Shown piece by piece: positions 16,727-25,061 of a stretch of DNA of 52,771 bases. A program made the position numbers and the translations under genes. The notes beneath the pieces are model-generated. The model saw only the letters and a program-made list of their open reading frames with translations. It did not search any database and was not told the DNA's origin. The first letter of the stretch is position 1. The number at the start of each line of letters is the position of its first letter. Source of the stretch: Sphingobacteriaceae bacterium UBA2059 (lineage in GTDB: Bacteria; Bacteroidota; Bacteroidia; Sphingobacteriales; Sphingobacteriaceae). The stretch is from contig DDAL01000008.1 in assembly GCA_002332615.1 (NCBI GenBank), positions 131,075 through 183,845 of the forward strand. The letters run 5' to 3'.

Positions 16727-19624
16727 ATGTTAAGAGTAGATAGTTCCAAACCGTTAAAAATTGTGTATTCGCTGTGCAGGCACCCCTATCTGGGTTGGCT
16801 TATTGAGCCGCATGCCATACAGCTGAATCCCGACGGAGACTTTTCTCTCACACATCAGCGCCTTTTTACCAATACAGCTCCCGAGTTTGAGGAACACCTG
16901 GATGATACTGACAGGCAGCTTATTAAGCTGCTTGAAGAAACCGAACAGGGTTATCTGATTAAACGCTATTATAAAAAACCTATACGTCCGGTCGAGTTTT
17001 TCAGCAAGGTGTTTCAGCAGGAAAGTTATGACGCCATACGCCCGCTGGTTGAAAAGAAACTTACCCGGGCACTGGGCCTTATTAAAAAAGATAGCCTTTA
17101 TTTAATGAGCCGCGAGGGCTGGCCGGTAGAAAGGAAGCTTGCTGTGGCCGATGAGGCTGCAACAGTGCTGTTCCATTTCAGACGCAGTGCCGAAGGGACA
17201 CGCTATTTTCCTACCATCAGGTATAAAAACATGCGCATTGAATTTATGTACCGAGATGCGCTGGTAATACTTAATGAGCCAGCCTGGCTGCTGCTGGAAG
17301 ATACGCTGTATTACTTTGATGAGATGCTGGAGGGAAAAAAACTGCAGCCCTTTTTAAACAAGCGCTATATTTCTATACCCCCTTCGGCCGAGCAGGCTTA
17401 CTTTGAGCGTTTTGTTTGCCCTCTTATTGAAAAGCATCATGTTTTTGCCGAGGGCTTTAAAATTGTGAGCGAGCGCTACCAGGCAAGCCCGGTATTAACA
17501 CTCACTCATGCCCAAGATAAGGCGTTTTCGCTGGAGCTTGCTTTTCAGTATGGCGAGTATGTATTTGCCGCGGGCAGCAGCCAAAAAGTGTCTGTGCGCA
17601 TGAAAGAAAGTAAAGGCGACTATACTTTTTACCGCATTAAACGCTCCTTGAGCTGGGAAAAGACAAAGATGGAGCTGCTGCTCTCGCTCGGACTTGAGGA
17701 TTGCGGCAATGGCTATCTGGCCCTGCTTTGCCAGGAGGGTGGCGCAGAAGAAGCTGGCGAGTTTGACCTGATAAGCTGGCTTAACCTGCATAGCGAGCAG
17801 CTGGAAGCTGCCGGCTTTATACTTAGGCAGCAGGAGAGCGGCGATCGCTTCTTTTTGGGCAAGAGCAGCCTTAGCCTGGAGTTTAAAGAGACTAACGATT
17901 GGTTTGACCTGAAGGCTATGGTAACGTTCGGGCCATACAGTATTCCGTTTATAGACCTTAAACACCATATTTTAAATTCAATTGCCCAATACAAGCTGCC
18001 TAATGGCGAAATTGCAATCATTCCGCAGGAATGGTTTGCCCAATACGGCAATTTGTTTACCCTTGCCGAGAAAGGCGATGGCGGGCTGCGCCTGCGTAAG
18101 CATCATATAGGCCTGGTTAACGAACTGGCCGAGAGCGAGCTGGCAAGCACCACCATGAGCCGTAAGCTTCAAAAGCTGAGTACTTTTGAGGAAATAGAAG
18201 ATGTGCCTGCCCCCGTGCACTTTAATGGCCTGCTGCGCCCCTATCAGAAGGCAGGCTATAACTGGTTTCACTTTTTAAAACAGTATCGTTTTGGAGGCTG
18301 TCTGGCCGATGATATGGGGCTTGGTAAAACGGTGCAAACCCTTTCGCTCCTGCAAAAGATCAAAGAAGAAGCCCGGGCTGCAAACGAGCCCTGCACGTCG
18401 CTCATCATCATGCCTACTTCTCTTATTTATAACTGGCTTAATGAGGCCAGGAAGTTTGCCCCTCAGCTTAATATACTGGTTTACACAGGTACTTTCAGGA
18501 ACAGGGAAATGGATAGCTTCCTGCAATATGACCTGGTGTTTTGCACCTATGGTATTGTACGGGTAGATGCCGGCCTGATGGAACAGGTGTATTTTAACTA
18601 CATTATACTGGATGAGAGCCAGAATATTAAAAACCCGTCGTCCAAAGCTTATCAGGCTGTTAAACGCCTTAAATCGCAAAATAAGCTTATACTTAGCGGC
18701 ACCCCGGTAGAAAACAGCATTAACGATCTTTGGGCGCAGATGTCCTTTATTAATCCGGGCCTGCTGGGCTCTCAAACGTATTTTCAAAACAATTTTGTAA
18801 GCCCTATTGAAAGAAAGAAGGACGAAGAGAAAGCCCGCAGGTTGCAGGCAATAATTAAGCCCTTTATCCTGAGACGCACAAAGCGCCAGGTGGCCCATGA
18901 GCTGCCCGAAAAGACTGAGCAGGTATTGTATTGCAAAATGAGCGAGGAGCAGAGTGAATATTATGAAACCACCAAGTCTGAATACCGCAATGAGCTGCTG
19001 CGCTCGCTGGAAGATGGCACGTTTGCCCGCTCGCAGCTGCAGGTTTTACAGGGGCTTACCCGCCTGCGGCAAATTGCCAATCACCCGGCACTGACAGACA
19101 GTTCTTTCCAGGGTCAGGCCGGCAAGTTTGAAAGTGTTATCCATACGCTTAAAAACGTGCTTTCGGAAGGCCATAAGGTGCTTATGTTTTCGCAGTTTGT
19201 GAGGCATCTGGATATTTACAGGAAGTACTTTGACAAACATAGCATGCGCTATTCGTACCTGGACGGGGGCACTCAAAACCGGGGTGAGGTGGTAAAGGAA
19301 TTTCAGGAGGATGAGGATATAAAGATCTTTCTCATTTCGCTTAAGGCGGGAGGAGTGGGTCTTAACCTTACTCAGGCCGACTATGTGTTTATGCTTGACC
19401 CCTGGTGGAATCCGGCTGTGGAGCAACAGGCCGTAGACCGCACGCATCGTATAGGGCAAACACGCAATGTCTTTATCTATAAGTTTATAACCAAGGATAC
19501 GGTGGAGGAAAAGATACTCGCCCTGCAGCACCGCAAACGGGCGGTTGCCGAGTCGCTTATAACGGTTGAAGAAGATTATGTAAAATCCCTGAGTGCAGAC
19601 GACATCAGGGATATAATTACTTAA
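16727..19624 (+). CDS. SNF2/Rad54-family DEAD/DEAH-box helicase-like ATPase
   Basis: This 965-residue protein carries an N-terminal region of about 480 residues without motifs I recognise. The SNF2 ATPase domain follows: Walker A DDMGLGKTVQT near residue 527, the DEAH-box variant DESQ near 628, and LSGTPVENS. The helicase C domain ends in the SNF2 motif block SLKAGGVGLNLTQADYVFMLDPWWNP and QAVDRTHRIGQ. Such bacterial proteins translocate on double-stranded DNA and may remodel protein-DNA or RNA polymerase complexes; precise roles are mostly unknown. It ends tail-to-tail with rbfA, overlapping by 4 nt. A perfect 17-bp palindrome, GAATATG-CCG-CATATTC (16651-16667), lies about 60 bp upstream. 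Confidence 0.93.
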   Translation: MLRVDSSKPLKIVYSLCRHPYLGWLIEPHAIQLNPDGDFSLTHQRLFTNTAPEFEEHLDDTDRQLIKLLEETEQGYLIKRYYKKPIRPVEFFSKVFQQESYDAIRPLVEKKLTRALGLIKKDSLYLMSREGWPVERKLAVADEAATVLFHFRRSAEGTRYFPTIRYKNMRIEFMYRDALVILNEPAWLLLEDTLYYFDEMLEGKKLQPFLNKRYISIPPSAEQAYFERFVCPLIEKHHVFAEGFKIVSERYQASPVLTLTHAQDKAFSLELAFQYGEYVFAAGSSQKVSVRMKESKGDYTFYRIKRSLSWEKTKMELLLSLGLEDCGNGYLALLCQEGGAEEAGEFDLISWLNLHSEQLEAAGFILRQQESGDRFFLGKSSLSLEFKETNDWFDLKAMVTFGPYSIPFIDLKHHILNSIAQYKLPNGEIAIIPQEWFAQYGNLFTLAEKGDGGLRLRKHHIGLVNELAESELASTTMSRKLQKLSTFEEIEDVPAPVHFNGLLRPYQKAGYNWFHFLKQYRFGGCLADDMGLGKTVQTLSLLQKIKEEARAANEPCTSLIIMPTSLIYNWLNEARKFAPQLNILVYTGTFRNREMDSFLQYDLVFCTYGIVRVDAGLMEQVYFNYIILDESQNIKNPSSKAYQAVKRLKSQNKLILSGTPVENSINDLWAQMSFINPGLLGSQTYFQNNFVSPIERKKDEEKARRLQAIIKPFILRRTKRQVAHELPEKTEQVLYCKMSEEQSEYYETTKSEYRNELLRSLEDGTFARSQLQVLQGLTRLRQIANHPALTDSSFQGQAGKFESVIHTLKNVLSEGHKVLMFSQFVRHLDIYRKYFDKHSMRYSYLDGGTQNRGEVVKEFQEDEDIKIFLISLKAGGVGLNLTQADYVFMLDPWWNPAVEQQAVDRTHRIGQTRNVFIYKFITKDTVEEKILALQHRKRAVAESLITVEEDYVKSLSADDIRDIIT

Positions 19625-20007
19625 TTGCCGCCCTGGCTGTCTTCATCGGGCTGGCGCGGCTCATGACTTATTTCGTCAAAGAGCTTATCCATTTTATTTA
19701 CATAGTCGCTTGTATCATCAATAAAGAACTCAAGCTGCGGTACAATGCGCGCCTGATTCTTTATGCGGGTACCCAGTTTGTAGCGTATTTCGCTCGAGTG
19801 CGCCTTGATTGTTTTTAAAGCTATGGCAGGATCGGCGGCGTTAAAGAAGCTTAAAAATACCCGTGCGATGGCCAGGTCGGGGGTTACCCTTACCCGGGTA
19901 ATGGTTAACAGGGTATTAGGAAGAAAATTCATGCCTTCCCGTTGAAATATTTCTGCAAGGTCTTTTTGAATAACGCCTGCAAACTTTTGTTGTCTTTTAG
20001 TTTCCAT
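19621..20007 (-). CDS. rbfA: Ribosome-binding factor A
   Basis: This 128-residue KH-like protein binds the small ribosomal subunit and helps mature 16S rRNA. Typical blocks are visible: RQQKFAGVIQKDLAEIFQRE at the N-terminus (residues about 5-24), then ITRVRVTPDLAIARVFLSFF and IRYKLGTRIKNQARIVPQLEFFIDDT. It follows hflX by 29 nt in the same direction, so the two ribosome-related genes are probably co-transcribed. Its stop overlaps the end of the SNF2 gene by 4 nt. Confidence 0.95.
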   Translation of the reverse strand: METKRQQKFAGVIQKDLAEIFQREGMNFLPNTLLTITRVRVTPDLAIARVFLSFFNAADPAIALKTIKAHSSEIRYKLGTRIKNQARIVPQLEFFIDDTSDYVNKMDKLFDEISHEPRQPDEDSQGGN

Positions 20008-20036
20008 AGTCTTTATTTTTTTAACCCTCCTGCCTT

Positions 20037-21248
20037 TTAATAGTCATCCGTATCGTTGCTGCTCTGACTTTCATCGAGCGCGGGGATATTAGGGTAGCGC
20101 AGCTGGTGCATTGCTTTTACTCTTTCGTGCAGCAGGTTTCTTAACTCGTCTAAATTTTCTTTATTCTGCGCCGATATGAATACGGCAGGACTGTTGTGCT
20201 TGCCCATCCAGCTGTTTTTAAAATCGGCCAGCGTGAGTGTGTGCTCTTCGTCCTCTTCGCGGGGCTTGTAAGCATCGATCTTATTGAACACCGTAATGGT
20301 TTCTTTGTCGCCGGCTCCAAGCTCTTTAAGAGTTTCGTTTACGGTGCGCACCTGGTCTTCAAAGCTGTGGTGCGAAATATCAACCACGTGAAGCAATATA
20401 TCTGCTTCGCGCACTTCATCAAGGGTTGATTTAAAGCACTCGACCAGGTGGTGAGGGAGCTTGCGGATAAAGCCCACGGTGTCTGACAACAGAAAGGGAA
20501 GGGTATTTAAAACCACCTTGCGCACTGTAGTATCCAGCGTGGCAAAAAGCTTATTTTCTGCAAACACGTCTGACTTTGAGATCACGTTCATCAAGGTTGA
20601 TTTGCCTACATTGGTATACCCTACCAGGGCCACTCTTACCAGCTCGCCCCGGTTGCGGCGCTGGGTTTCGTTCTGCCGGTCTATAAGCTTGAGCTTATCT
20701 TTTAATAAGGATATCTTGTTCTGGATCATCCGCCTGTCGCTCTCAATCTGGCTCTCTCCCGGACCACGCATACCAATACCGCCTTTTTGCCGCTCAAGGT
20801 GGGTCCACATGCGGGTAAGCCGGGGCAGCAGGTATTGAAGCTGGGCCAGCTCAACCTGAGTCTTTGCCTGAGCTGTTTGTGCCCTGCGGGCAAAAATATC
20901 AAGTATAAGGTTGCTCCTGTCCAGTATTTTTACCTGCAGTTCGCGTTCTATGTTCCTGAGCTGGGAAGGGGTAAGTTCATCGTCGAAAATAACCATGTCT
21001 ATCTCTTCGGACTTTACATAGGCCTGTATCTCTTCGAGCTTTCCTTTGCCCACGTAGGTAGATCCGTCGGGCCGCTGAAGCTTTTGCGTAAAGATGCGCT
21101 CGGTTATGCCTCCGGCAGTATCGAGCAAAAACTCAAGCTCTTCCAGGTATTCTCTTTCCAGTTCTTCAGTCTCGTCGGGTGTAATAACGCCTACCAGAAT
21201 TGCTCGTTCCGGTTTTACGGCTGTATCGAATATTTTTTGTCTTGCCAT
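20037..21248 (-). CDS. hflX: GTPase HflX (ribosome-splitting/rescue)
   Basis: The protein has 403 residues. The N-terminal glycine-rich HflX domain includes DGSTYVGKGKLEEI and VDMVIFDDELTPSQLRNIE-like sequence, and the linker holds QLQYLLPRLTRMW and GGIGMRGPGESQIESDRR. The GTPase domain carries G1 GYTNVGKS, G3 DTVGF and G4 NKID. HflX splits stalled ribosomes under stress in other bacteria. A lone -7 element at 21283-21290 suggests its own promoter downstream of trpC. The tail is short and acidic (SQSSNDTDDY). Confidence 0.97.
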   Translation of the reverse strand: MARQKIFDTAVKPERAILVGVITPDETEELEREYLEELEFLLDTAGGITERIFTQKLQRPDGSTYVGKGKLEEIQAYVKSEEIDMVIFDDELTPSQLRNIERELQVKILDRSNLILDIFARRAQTAQAKTQVELAQLQYLLPRLTRMWTHLERQKGGIGMRGPGESQIESDRRMIQNKISLLKDKLKLIDRQNETQRRNRGELVRVALVGYTNVGKSTLMNVISKSDVFAENKLFATLDTTVRKVVLNTLPFLLSDTVGFIRKLPHHLVECFKSTLDEVREADILLHVVDISHHSFEDQVRTVNETLKELGAGDKETITVFNKIDAYKPREEDEEHTLTLADFKNSWMGKHNSPAVFISAQNKENLDELRNLLHERVKAMHQLRYPNIPALDESQSSNDTDDY

Positions 21249-21282
21249 ATAGTTATTAGGGCAAACTTTCGTCCGCCATGTT

Positions 21283-21290
21283 CAAAATTA
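21283..21290 (-). promoter_or_regulatory. -7 element, possible hflX-rbfA promoter
   Basis: TAATTTTG on the minus strand matches TAnnTTTG and would give a leader of about 28 nt before hflX. No -33 TTG is seen at a proper distance, so readthrough from the trp operon remains possible. Confidence 0.33.
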
Positions 21291-21297
21291 TCATTAA

Positions 21298-22134
21298 TTA
21301 ATTAGTCCCGGCTGCTAATTGCTCGGCAAAGTGCTTAAAGGCCAGCCCGGGGAACTCTTCTTTCATAAATGTTTCGCCTATGAGGAATCCATCAAACCCT
21401 TCCTGCCTTAATTTATTAATGGTATCGGGGTGGCTGATGCCGCTTTCGGATATCTTTAAAAAACGTTTGGGAATATACTCAATAAGTTCGCTGGAGCGCT
21501 GGGCAGATACGCTGAAGCTGCGCAGGTCGCGGTTGTTTACACCTACCGCATCAACCGTGTCGCACAGGCTTTCTTCAAGTTCTTCTTTGCTGTGCACCTC
21601 GAGCAGCACATTAAGGCCCAGACTCTTTGCCTGCATAGAAAGCCTGTGTATTGCCTCGGGCTGCAGTATGGCCGCTATCAGCAGAATAATGTCTGCCCCC
21701 ATTGCTTTTGTTTCGATCACCTGATAGTGATCAATAATGAAGTCTTTTCTCAAAACAGGAATGTCCACCTGCTGCAAAGCGTCTTTCAGGTCTTGTTCTG
21801 ATCCTTTAAAAAAATCCTGGTCTGTAAGCACGGATAAGGCCGAGGCGCCTGCTTCGCTGTATCGTTTAGTAACGGTTTTTACATCAGCTTTATTGTTTAT
21901 CATCCCCTTTGATGGCGAGGCACGCTTAAACTCGGCAATAATGCCTGTTTTTTGAGGGTCTTTTAAAAAAGACTCAAAAGACTTGCAGTCTTTACCAAAA
22001 TGAGCGGACGCTTCGAGCAGCGAAACGGGCTTCTGCGCAATGCTTCTTTCTATTTCCTTCTGTTTGTTTAATACGATATCCTTTAGTATTCCGCTGAGTT
22101 CTTTTAAGCCAGAACCCTTATTTGTGTTTTTCAT
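21298..22134 (-). CDS. trpC: Indole-3-glycerol-phosphate synthase
   Basis: This 278-residue TIM-barrel enzyme closes the indole ring in tryptophan synthesis. Motifs are IAEFKRASPSKG (catalytic Lys), LSVLTDQDFFKGS, VLRKDFIIDHYQV, LEVHSKEELE, GVNNRDLRSF and SESGI. It is monofunctional, with no fused trpF domain. It starts 4 nt after trpG. The usual trpD is absent between trpG and trpC, and trpF, trpB and trpA do not follow; the next gene is hflX, 49 nt away. Confidence 0.97.
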   Translation of the reverse strand: MKNTNKGSGLKELSGILKDIVLNKQKEIERSIAQKPVSLLEASAHFGKDCKSFESFLKDPQKTGIIAEFKRASPSKGMINNKADVKTVTKRYSEAGASALSVLTDQDFFKGSEQDLKDALQQVDIPVLRKDFIIDHYQVIETKAMGADIILLIAAILQPEAIHRLSMQAKSLGLNVLLEVHSKEELEESLCDTVDAVGVNNRDLRSFSVSAQRSSELIEYIPKRFLKISESGISHPDTINKLRQEGFDGFLIGETFMKEEFPGLAFKHFAEQLAAGTN

Positions 22135-22138
22135 TGAG

Positions 22139-22708
22139 TTATTCTCTGTTTAACCAGTTAATAATCATTTCTTTACCATATTCGGTAAGTATAGACTCGG
22201 GATGGAACTGCACACCCCATACATCGTATTCCTCGTGCTTCAGGGCCATAATGGTGGCATCATCGGCCAGCGCGGTTACCTTGAGACAGGATGGCAGCGT
22301 ATGCGTATTTACCGCCCAGGAGTGGTAGCGACCTACTTTAAACCGCTCGGGCAAGCCTTTAAATAGCCCCTCTCCCGCATGTGTTACTTTGATCTCTGTG
22401 GCGCAGCCATGCACCGGGCGACTTAAATTAAAAAGCTCGGCACCAAAGGCTTCGGCTATGCCCTGCATACCAAGGCATACTCCTAATATACTTTTTTGAG
22501 GGCTATATGTTTTAATTACATCCATCATAAAACCAGCTTCCAACGGAATTCCGGGGCCCGGTGAGAGAACTATTTTATCATAAGCACTTACTGCTTCGAG
22601 TTCAAAGCGGTCATTGCGCCGAACTACGGGCTCCTGCCCGCACTCCTTTAGCAGGTGTACAAGGTTATAAGTAAAGGAGTCGTAATTATCTATTATAAGT
22701 ATTTTCAT
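22139..22708 (-). CDS. trpG: Anthranilate synthase component II (glutamine amidotransferase)
   Basis: This 189-residue class I amidotransferase supplies ammonia to TrpE. It shows DNYDSFTYNLVH at the N-terminus, the oxyanion region LSPGPGIP, the nucleophile in GVCLGMQ and the HPES motif of the catalytic triad (VQFHPES). It overlaps trpE by 4 nt (start inside the trpE stop), typical of translational coupling. In many bacteria this subunit also serves PabB; no pabB is in the window. Confidence 0.95.
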   Translation of the reverse strand: MKILIIDNYDSFTYNLVHLLKECGQEPVVRRNDRFELEAVSAYDKIVLSPGPGIPLEAGFMMDVIKTYSPQKSILGVCLGMQGIAEAFGAELFNLSRPVHGCATEIKVTHAGEGLFKGLPERFKVGRYHSWAVNTHTLPSCLKVTALADDATIMALKHEEYDVWGVQFHPESILTEYGKEMIINWLNRE

Positions 22709-24141
22709 TTGGACCGGGAGTTTGTAACATTGGAACTAAAGTTTTCTGATGCCATGTCTATGGCGCAGCGCAGGGCTGTTATTTTATTGTTCACCTCATT
22801 GAGTTCGCTCTGCGGATCGGAGTCGGCTACTATACCTGCACCGGCCTGGTAGTGCAGAACATTGTTTTTGCTGAGAAAAGAGCGTATCATGATGGCGTGG
22901 TTAAAATCGCCATTGAAACCCATATAGCCTATGGCTCCGCTGTAAAAGCCCCGGCCGGTAGTTTCATAACGGTCAATAAGCTCCATAGCCTTATACTTGG
23001 GAGCGCCGCTGAGAGTGCCTGCCGGGAAGGTATCGCCCACAATTTGAAAGGGGTCTACATCGCTCTGAATGGTGCCTGTAACTTTGGAAACCAGGTGAAT
23101 GAGGTGCGAGTAGTATTGTACTTCCTTAAAGGCTTCTACCTGTACTTCGTTGCAATGCCTGCTCAGATCGTTGCGGGCAAGGTCTACAAGCATTACGTGT
23201 TCGGCGCTTTCTTTAGGGTCATTCTCAAGCTGGCGTGCCAGCTGAGCATCGGCTACATCATTTCCTGTTCTTTTAAATGTGCCGGCTATGGGGTAAATAG
23301 AGGCCGTCTTATTGTCTATCGTAATTTGAGCTTCGGGCGAGGAGCCAAATAATTTGAAGCTGCCGTAGTCAAAGTAAAAAAGGTTAGGCGAGGGGTTTAT
23401 GGACCGCAAAGCCCTGTATACGTTAAACTCATCACCCTTAAAGGCGCGGGAAAAGGATCTTGAAGGAACAATCTGAAAAACATCTCCACGGTATATATGG
23501 CGTTTCATGTTTTCAACAAGCACTATAAAAGCCTCGTCGCTCATGTTTGTTTCCTCTTTGTTTTCTGCTTTAAAAGTAAAGAGCGGAAAGTCTTTACTCT
23601 GTACCATATAGCTAAGCTCGTCAAGGCCCGAAGGTTCGTCCTGCCGGTACCGGTGCTCAAAGAGGGCCATTTCATTTTTAAAATGGTCTATGGCGATCAC
23701 ATACTTATAGACGTGATATTGCATTAAAGGTATCTTCTTTTCTTCTATGAGTTCGGACTGAAGGGTAATGTCTTCAAAATACTGTACCGCCTCAAAGGTA
23801 AAATAGCCGAACAAGCCGTTTGTTATACACTTATACTCCGGCGTATCCTCGGTTTCAAACCTGCTCCTGAAGCGCTCAATCTCGCTGCATAGGTTCACTT
23901 CCTGAGCCGGTTTTAGCTCGGTCTGCCCGTCGGGAAAATAACTGGTCAGGCTTTGCTCGTTGAGGACAATGCCTGCTATAGGCTCACAACAGATATAACT
24001 GCGGCTGTTCTCGCGGCTGTGATAATCGGAGCTTTCAAGCAAAATGCTGTTTGGGAATACATCTCTGAGCCGTAAATAAATGCTTACCGGAGTAATGGTA
24101 TCTGCCAGTAGCCTTTTGCTTTGAGTATAAAGTTTGTACAT
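22705..24141 (-). CDS. trpE: Anthranilate synthase component I
   Basis: This 478-residue enzyme converts chorismate to anthranilate. The N-terminal feedback site motif LLESS is present near residues 34-38, so inhibition by tryptophan is likely. The chorismate-binding domain shows FQIVPSRSF, FGSSPEAQ, PIAGTFKRTG, MLVDLARND, TFPAGTLSGAPKYKAMELID and AGAGIVADSDP. The gene heads the trpE-trpG-trpC operon and lies 22 nt downstream of an intrinsic terminator with a Trp-rich leader peptide before it, so transcription attenuation is expected in addition to feedback control. Confidence 0.97.
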   Translation of the reverse strand: MYKLYTQSKRLLADTITPVSIYLRLRDVFPNSILLESSDYHSRENSRSYICCEPIAGIVLNEQSLTSYFPDGQTELKPAQEVNLCSEIERFRSRFETEDTPEYKCITNGLFGYFTFEAVQYFEDITLQSELIEEKKIPLMQYHVYKYVIAIDHFKNEMALFEHRYRQDEPSGLDELSYMVQSKDFPLFTFKAENKEETNMSDEAFIVLVENMKRHIYRGDVFQIVPSRSFSRAFKGDEFNVYRALRSINPSPNLFYFDYGSFKLFGSSPEAQITIDNKTASIYPIAGTFKRTGNDVADAQLARQLENDPKESAEHVMLVDLARNDLSRHCNEVQVEAFKEVQYYSHLIHLVSKVTGTIQSDVDPFQIVGDTFPAGTLSGAPKYKAMELIDRYETTGRGFYSGAIGYMGFNGDFNHAIMIRSFLSKNNVLHYQAGAGIVADSDPQSELNEVNNKITALRCAIDMASENFSSNVTNSRSK

Positions 24142-24163
24142 TATTTAGAATTTATAAGTTCAT

Positions 24164-24192
24164 AAAAAAACCCGGCTTTTATGGAGCCGGGT
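24164..24192 (-). terminator. Intrinsic terminator of the trp attenuator
   Basis: On the minus strand ACCCGGCT (24185-24192) pairs perfectly with AGCCGGGT (24170-24177) across a 7-nt loop, followed by seven T (24164-24170). It lies downstream of the leader ORF and before trpE in the same direction, so it can only act as a premature terminator. Termination here would shut off trpE, trpG and trpC. Confidence 0.93.
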
Positions 24193-24249
24193 CTATAGTT
24201 AACACTTAGTTTCTTATCAAAAAAAGTATAAACATACCTCATCCCGGCT
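24185..24249 (-). promoter_or_regulatory. Antiterminator pairing of the trp leader
   Basis: AGCCGGG inside the leader ORF (24243-24249, codons 17-19) is identical to the terminator's 3' arm. It is therefore complementary to the 5' arm CCCGGCT (24185-24191): seven perfect pairs. TTTATA (24227-24232) can add six pairs, one of them G-U, with TATAGA (24192-24197). A ribosome stalled at Trp codons 10-12 would leave the first segment free. One at the stop codon (24217) would cover the second. The pairing is seen; the mechanism is inferred. Confidence 0.75.
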
Positions 24250-24297
24250 ACCATGAAAATGCCACCACCAGTTGTTTGTATGTTTAGTAATCATCAT
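24217..24297 (-). CDS. trpL: Tryptophan operon leader peptide with three consecutive Trp codons
   Basis: A 26-codon ORF starts at ATG 24297, with a second ATG directly after it, and ends in TGA at 24217-24219. Codons 10-12 are TGG TGG TGG (24262-24270), preceded by TKHTNN. Three Trp in 26 residues by chance is very unlikely. The ORF ends 25 nt before the intrinsic terminator and about 75 nt before trpE. This is the layout of a ribosome-mediated attenuator: translation speed through the Trp codons reports charged tRNA-Trp. The symbol trpL follows usage for such peptides; the sequence itself need not be homologous to the enteric one. Confidence 0.88.
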   Translation of the reverse strand: MMITKHTNNWWWHFHGSRDEVCLYFF

Positions 24298-24347
24298 TGT
24301 TATGCAAATAAAAACAAATTGCTTTTAGTTAACAAGTTCCTGTTCAA

Positions 24348-24797
24348 TTAATTAATGGTACTGCCCAGCAAGGGTCTGCCGCTTTGCAGGATTGCTACAA
24401 CTATCAACAATAAAGCCAAACCAAAGTAAATAGCTATCGGGCGGTGCTTGCTGATAAATTGAGGAACCTTTTTAGACTTACTGTTTCCCACGGTGATCAA
24501 TACCGCAGCCACCAACATCAATACAAGGTGTTCAACTGTCCAGTAACGAATAGTGGGATCTTTCATAGCCTGCCCCATAGCATTATACTGTACAAGAGGA
24601 CTGAAGAAATAAAGAACCAAGCCTATAACAACCTGTAAGTGAGTTGTTATTAAAGTTACCAGATTAAGTACTTTATGAGCCTTTCCAAACTTTTGTTTTG
24701 TAAGCCAGCTGTAAAGGGCAACTAAAAAAGCTATAACCAAAGCAAATAATACAAGGTAACGGAAGCCTGAATGTGCCTGAAATAAAATAGGATACAT
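24348..24797 (-). CDS. Conserved four-helix membrane protein of unknown function
   Basis: This 149-residue protein has four predicted TM helices: about residues 13-31, 44-65, 86-103 and 121-139. His residues near the membrane faces occur in QAHSGFRYLV, THLQVVIG, and VEHLVLML. Such paired His in four-helix proteins can bind haem, as in cytochrome b561-like families, but I cannot confirm that here. It lies upstream of the trp leader in the same direction, so its 3' end probably contains the trp promoter region. No function is claimed. Confidence 0.75.
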   Translation of the reverse strand: MYPILFQAHSGFRYLVLFALVIAFLVALYSWLTKQKFGKAHKVLNLVTLITTHLQVVIGLVLYFFSPLVQYNAMGQAMKDPTIRYWTVEHLVLMLVAAVLITVGNSKSKKVPQFISKHRPIAIYFGLALLLIVVAILQSGRPLLGSTIN

Positions 24798-24977
24798 ATT
24801 TTTATTGTTCTAGTTGATTTCCTCAAAGAAAAGGAAATTCGTCAAAACTCCATAATATAAACCCATGGACTTTAAAATAAAGGACTAACCGCTGATAATA
24901 TATACTGCACCCGCCCGTTAGTGTATGGTATTACATACAACCGTGTCCTTATTTGTTTCAAAAAGTATACACAAAAA

Positions 24978-25008
24978 TTTGGAGGCATGAGTTTATTTGA
25001 TAGCTTTG
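24978..25008 (+). promoter_or_regulatory. Bacteroidota-type promoter of the NlpC/P60 gene
   Basis: TTTG (24978-24981), a 19-nt spacer and TAGCTTTG (25001-25008) match the consensus completely. Transcription would start near 25015, leaving a leader of about 47 nt. Confidence 0.72.
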
Positions 25009-25030
25009 CCTAGCTCTAATAAAAATAACG

Positions 25031-25047
25031 AGTGCCTGAAAGGCACT
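25031..25047 (+). promoter_or_regulatory. 5'-leader hairpin before the NlpC/P60 start
   Basis: AGTGCC (25031-25036) pairs with GGCACT (25042-25047) around a TGAAA loop, 14 nt before the ATG at 25062. It lies inside the predicted leader. It might stabilise the mRNA or affect initiation; there is no other evidence. Confidence 0.45.
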
Positions 25048-25061
25048 ACTAACGAAAAATT

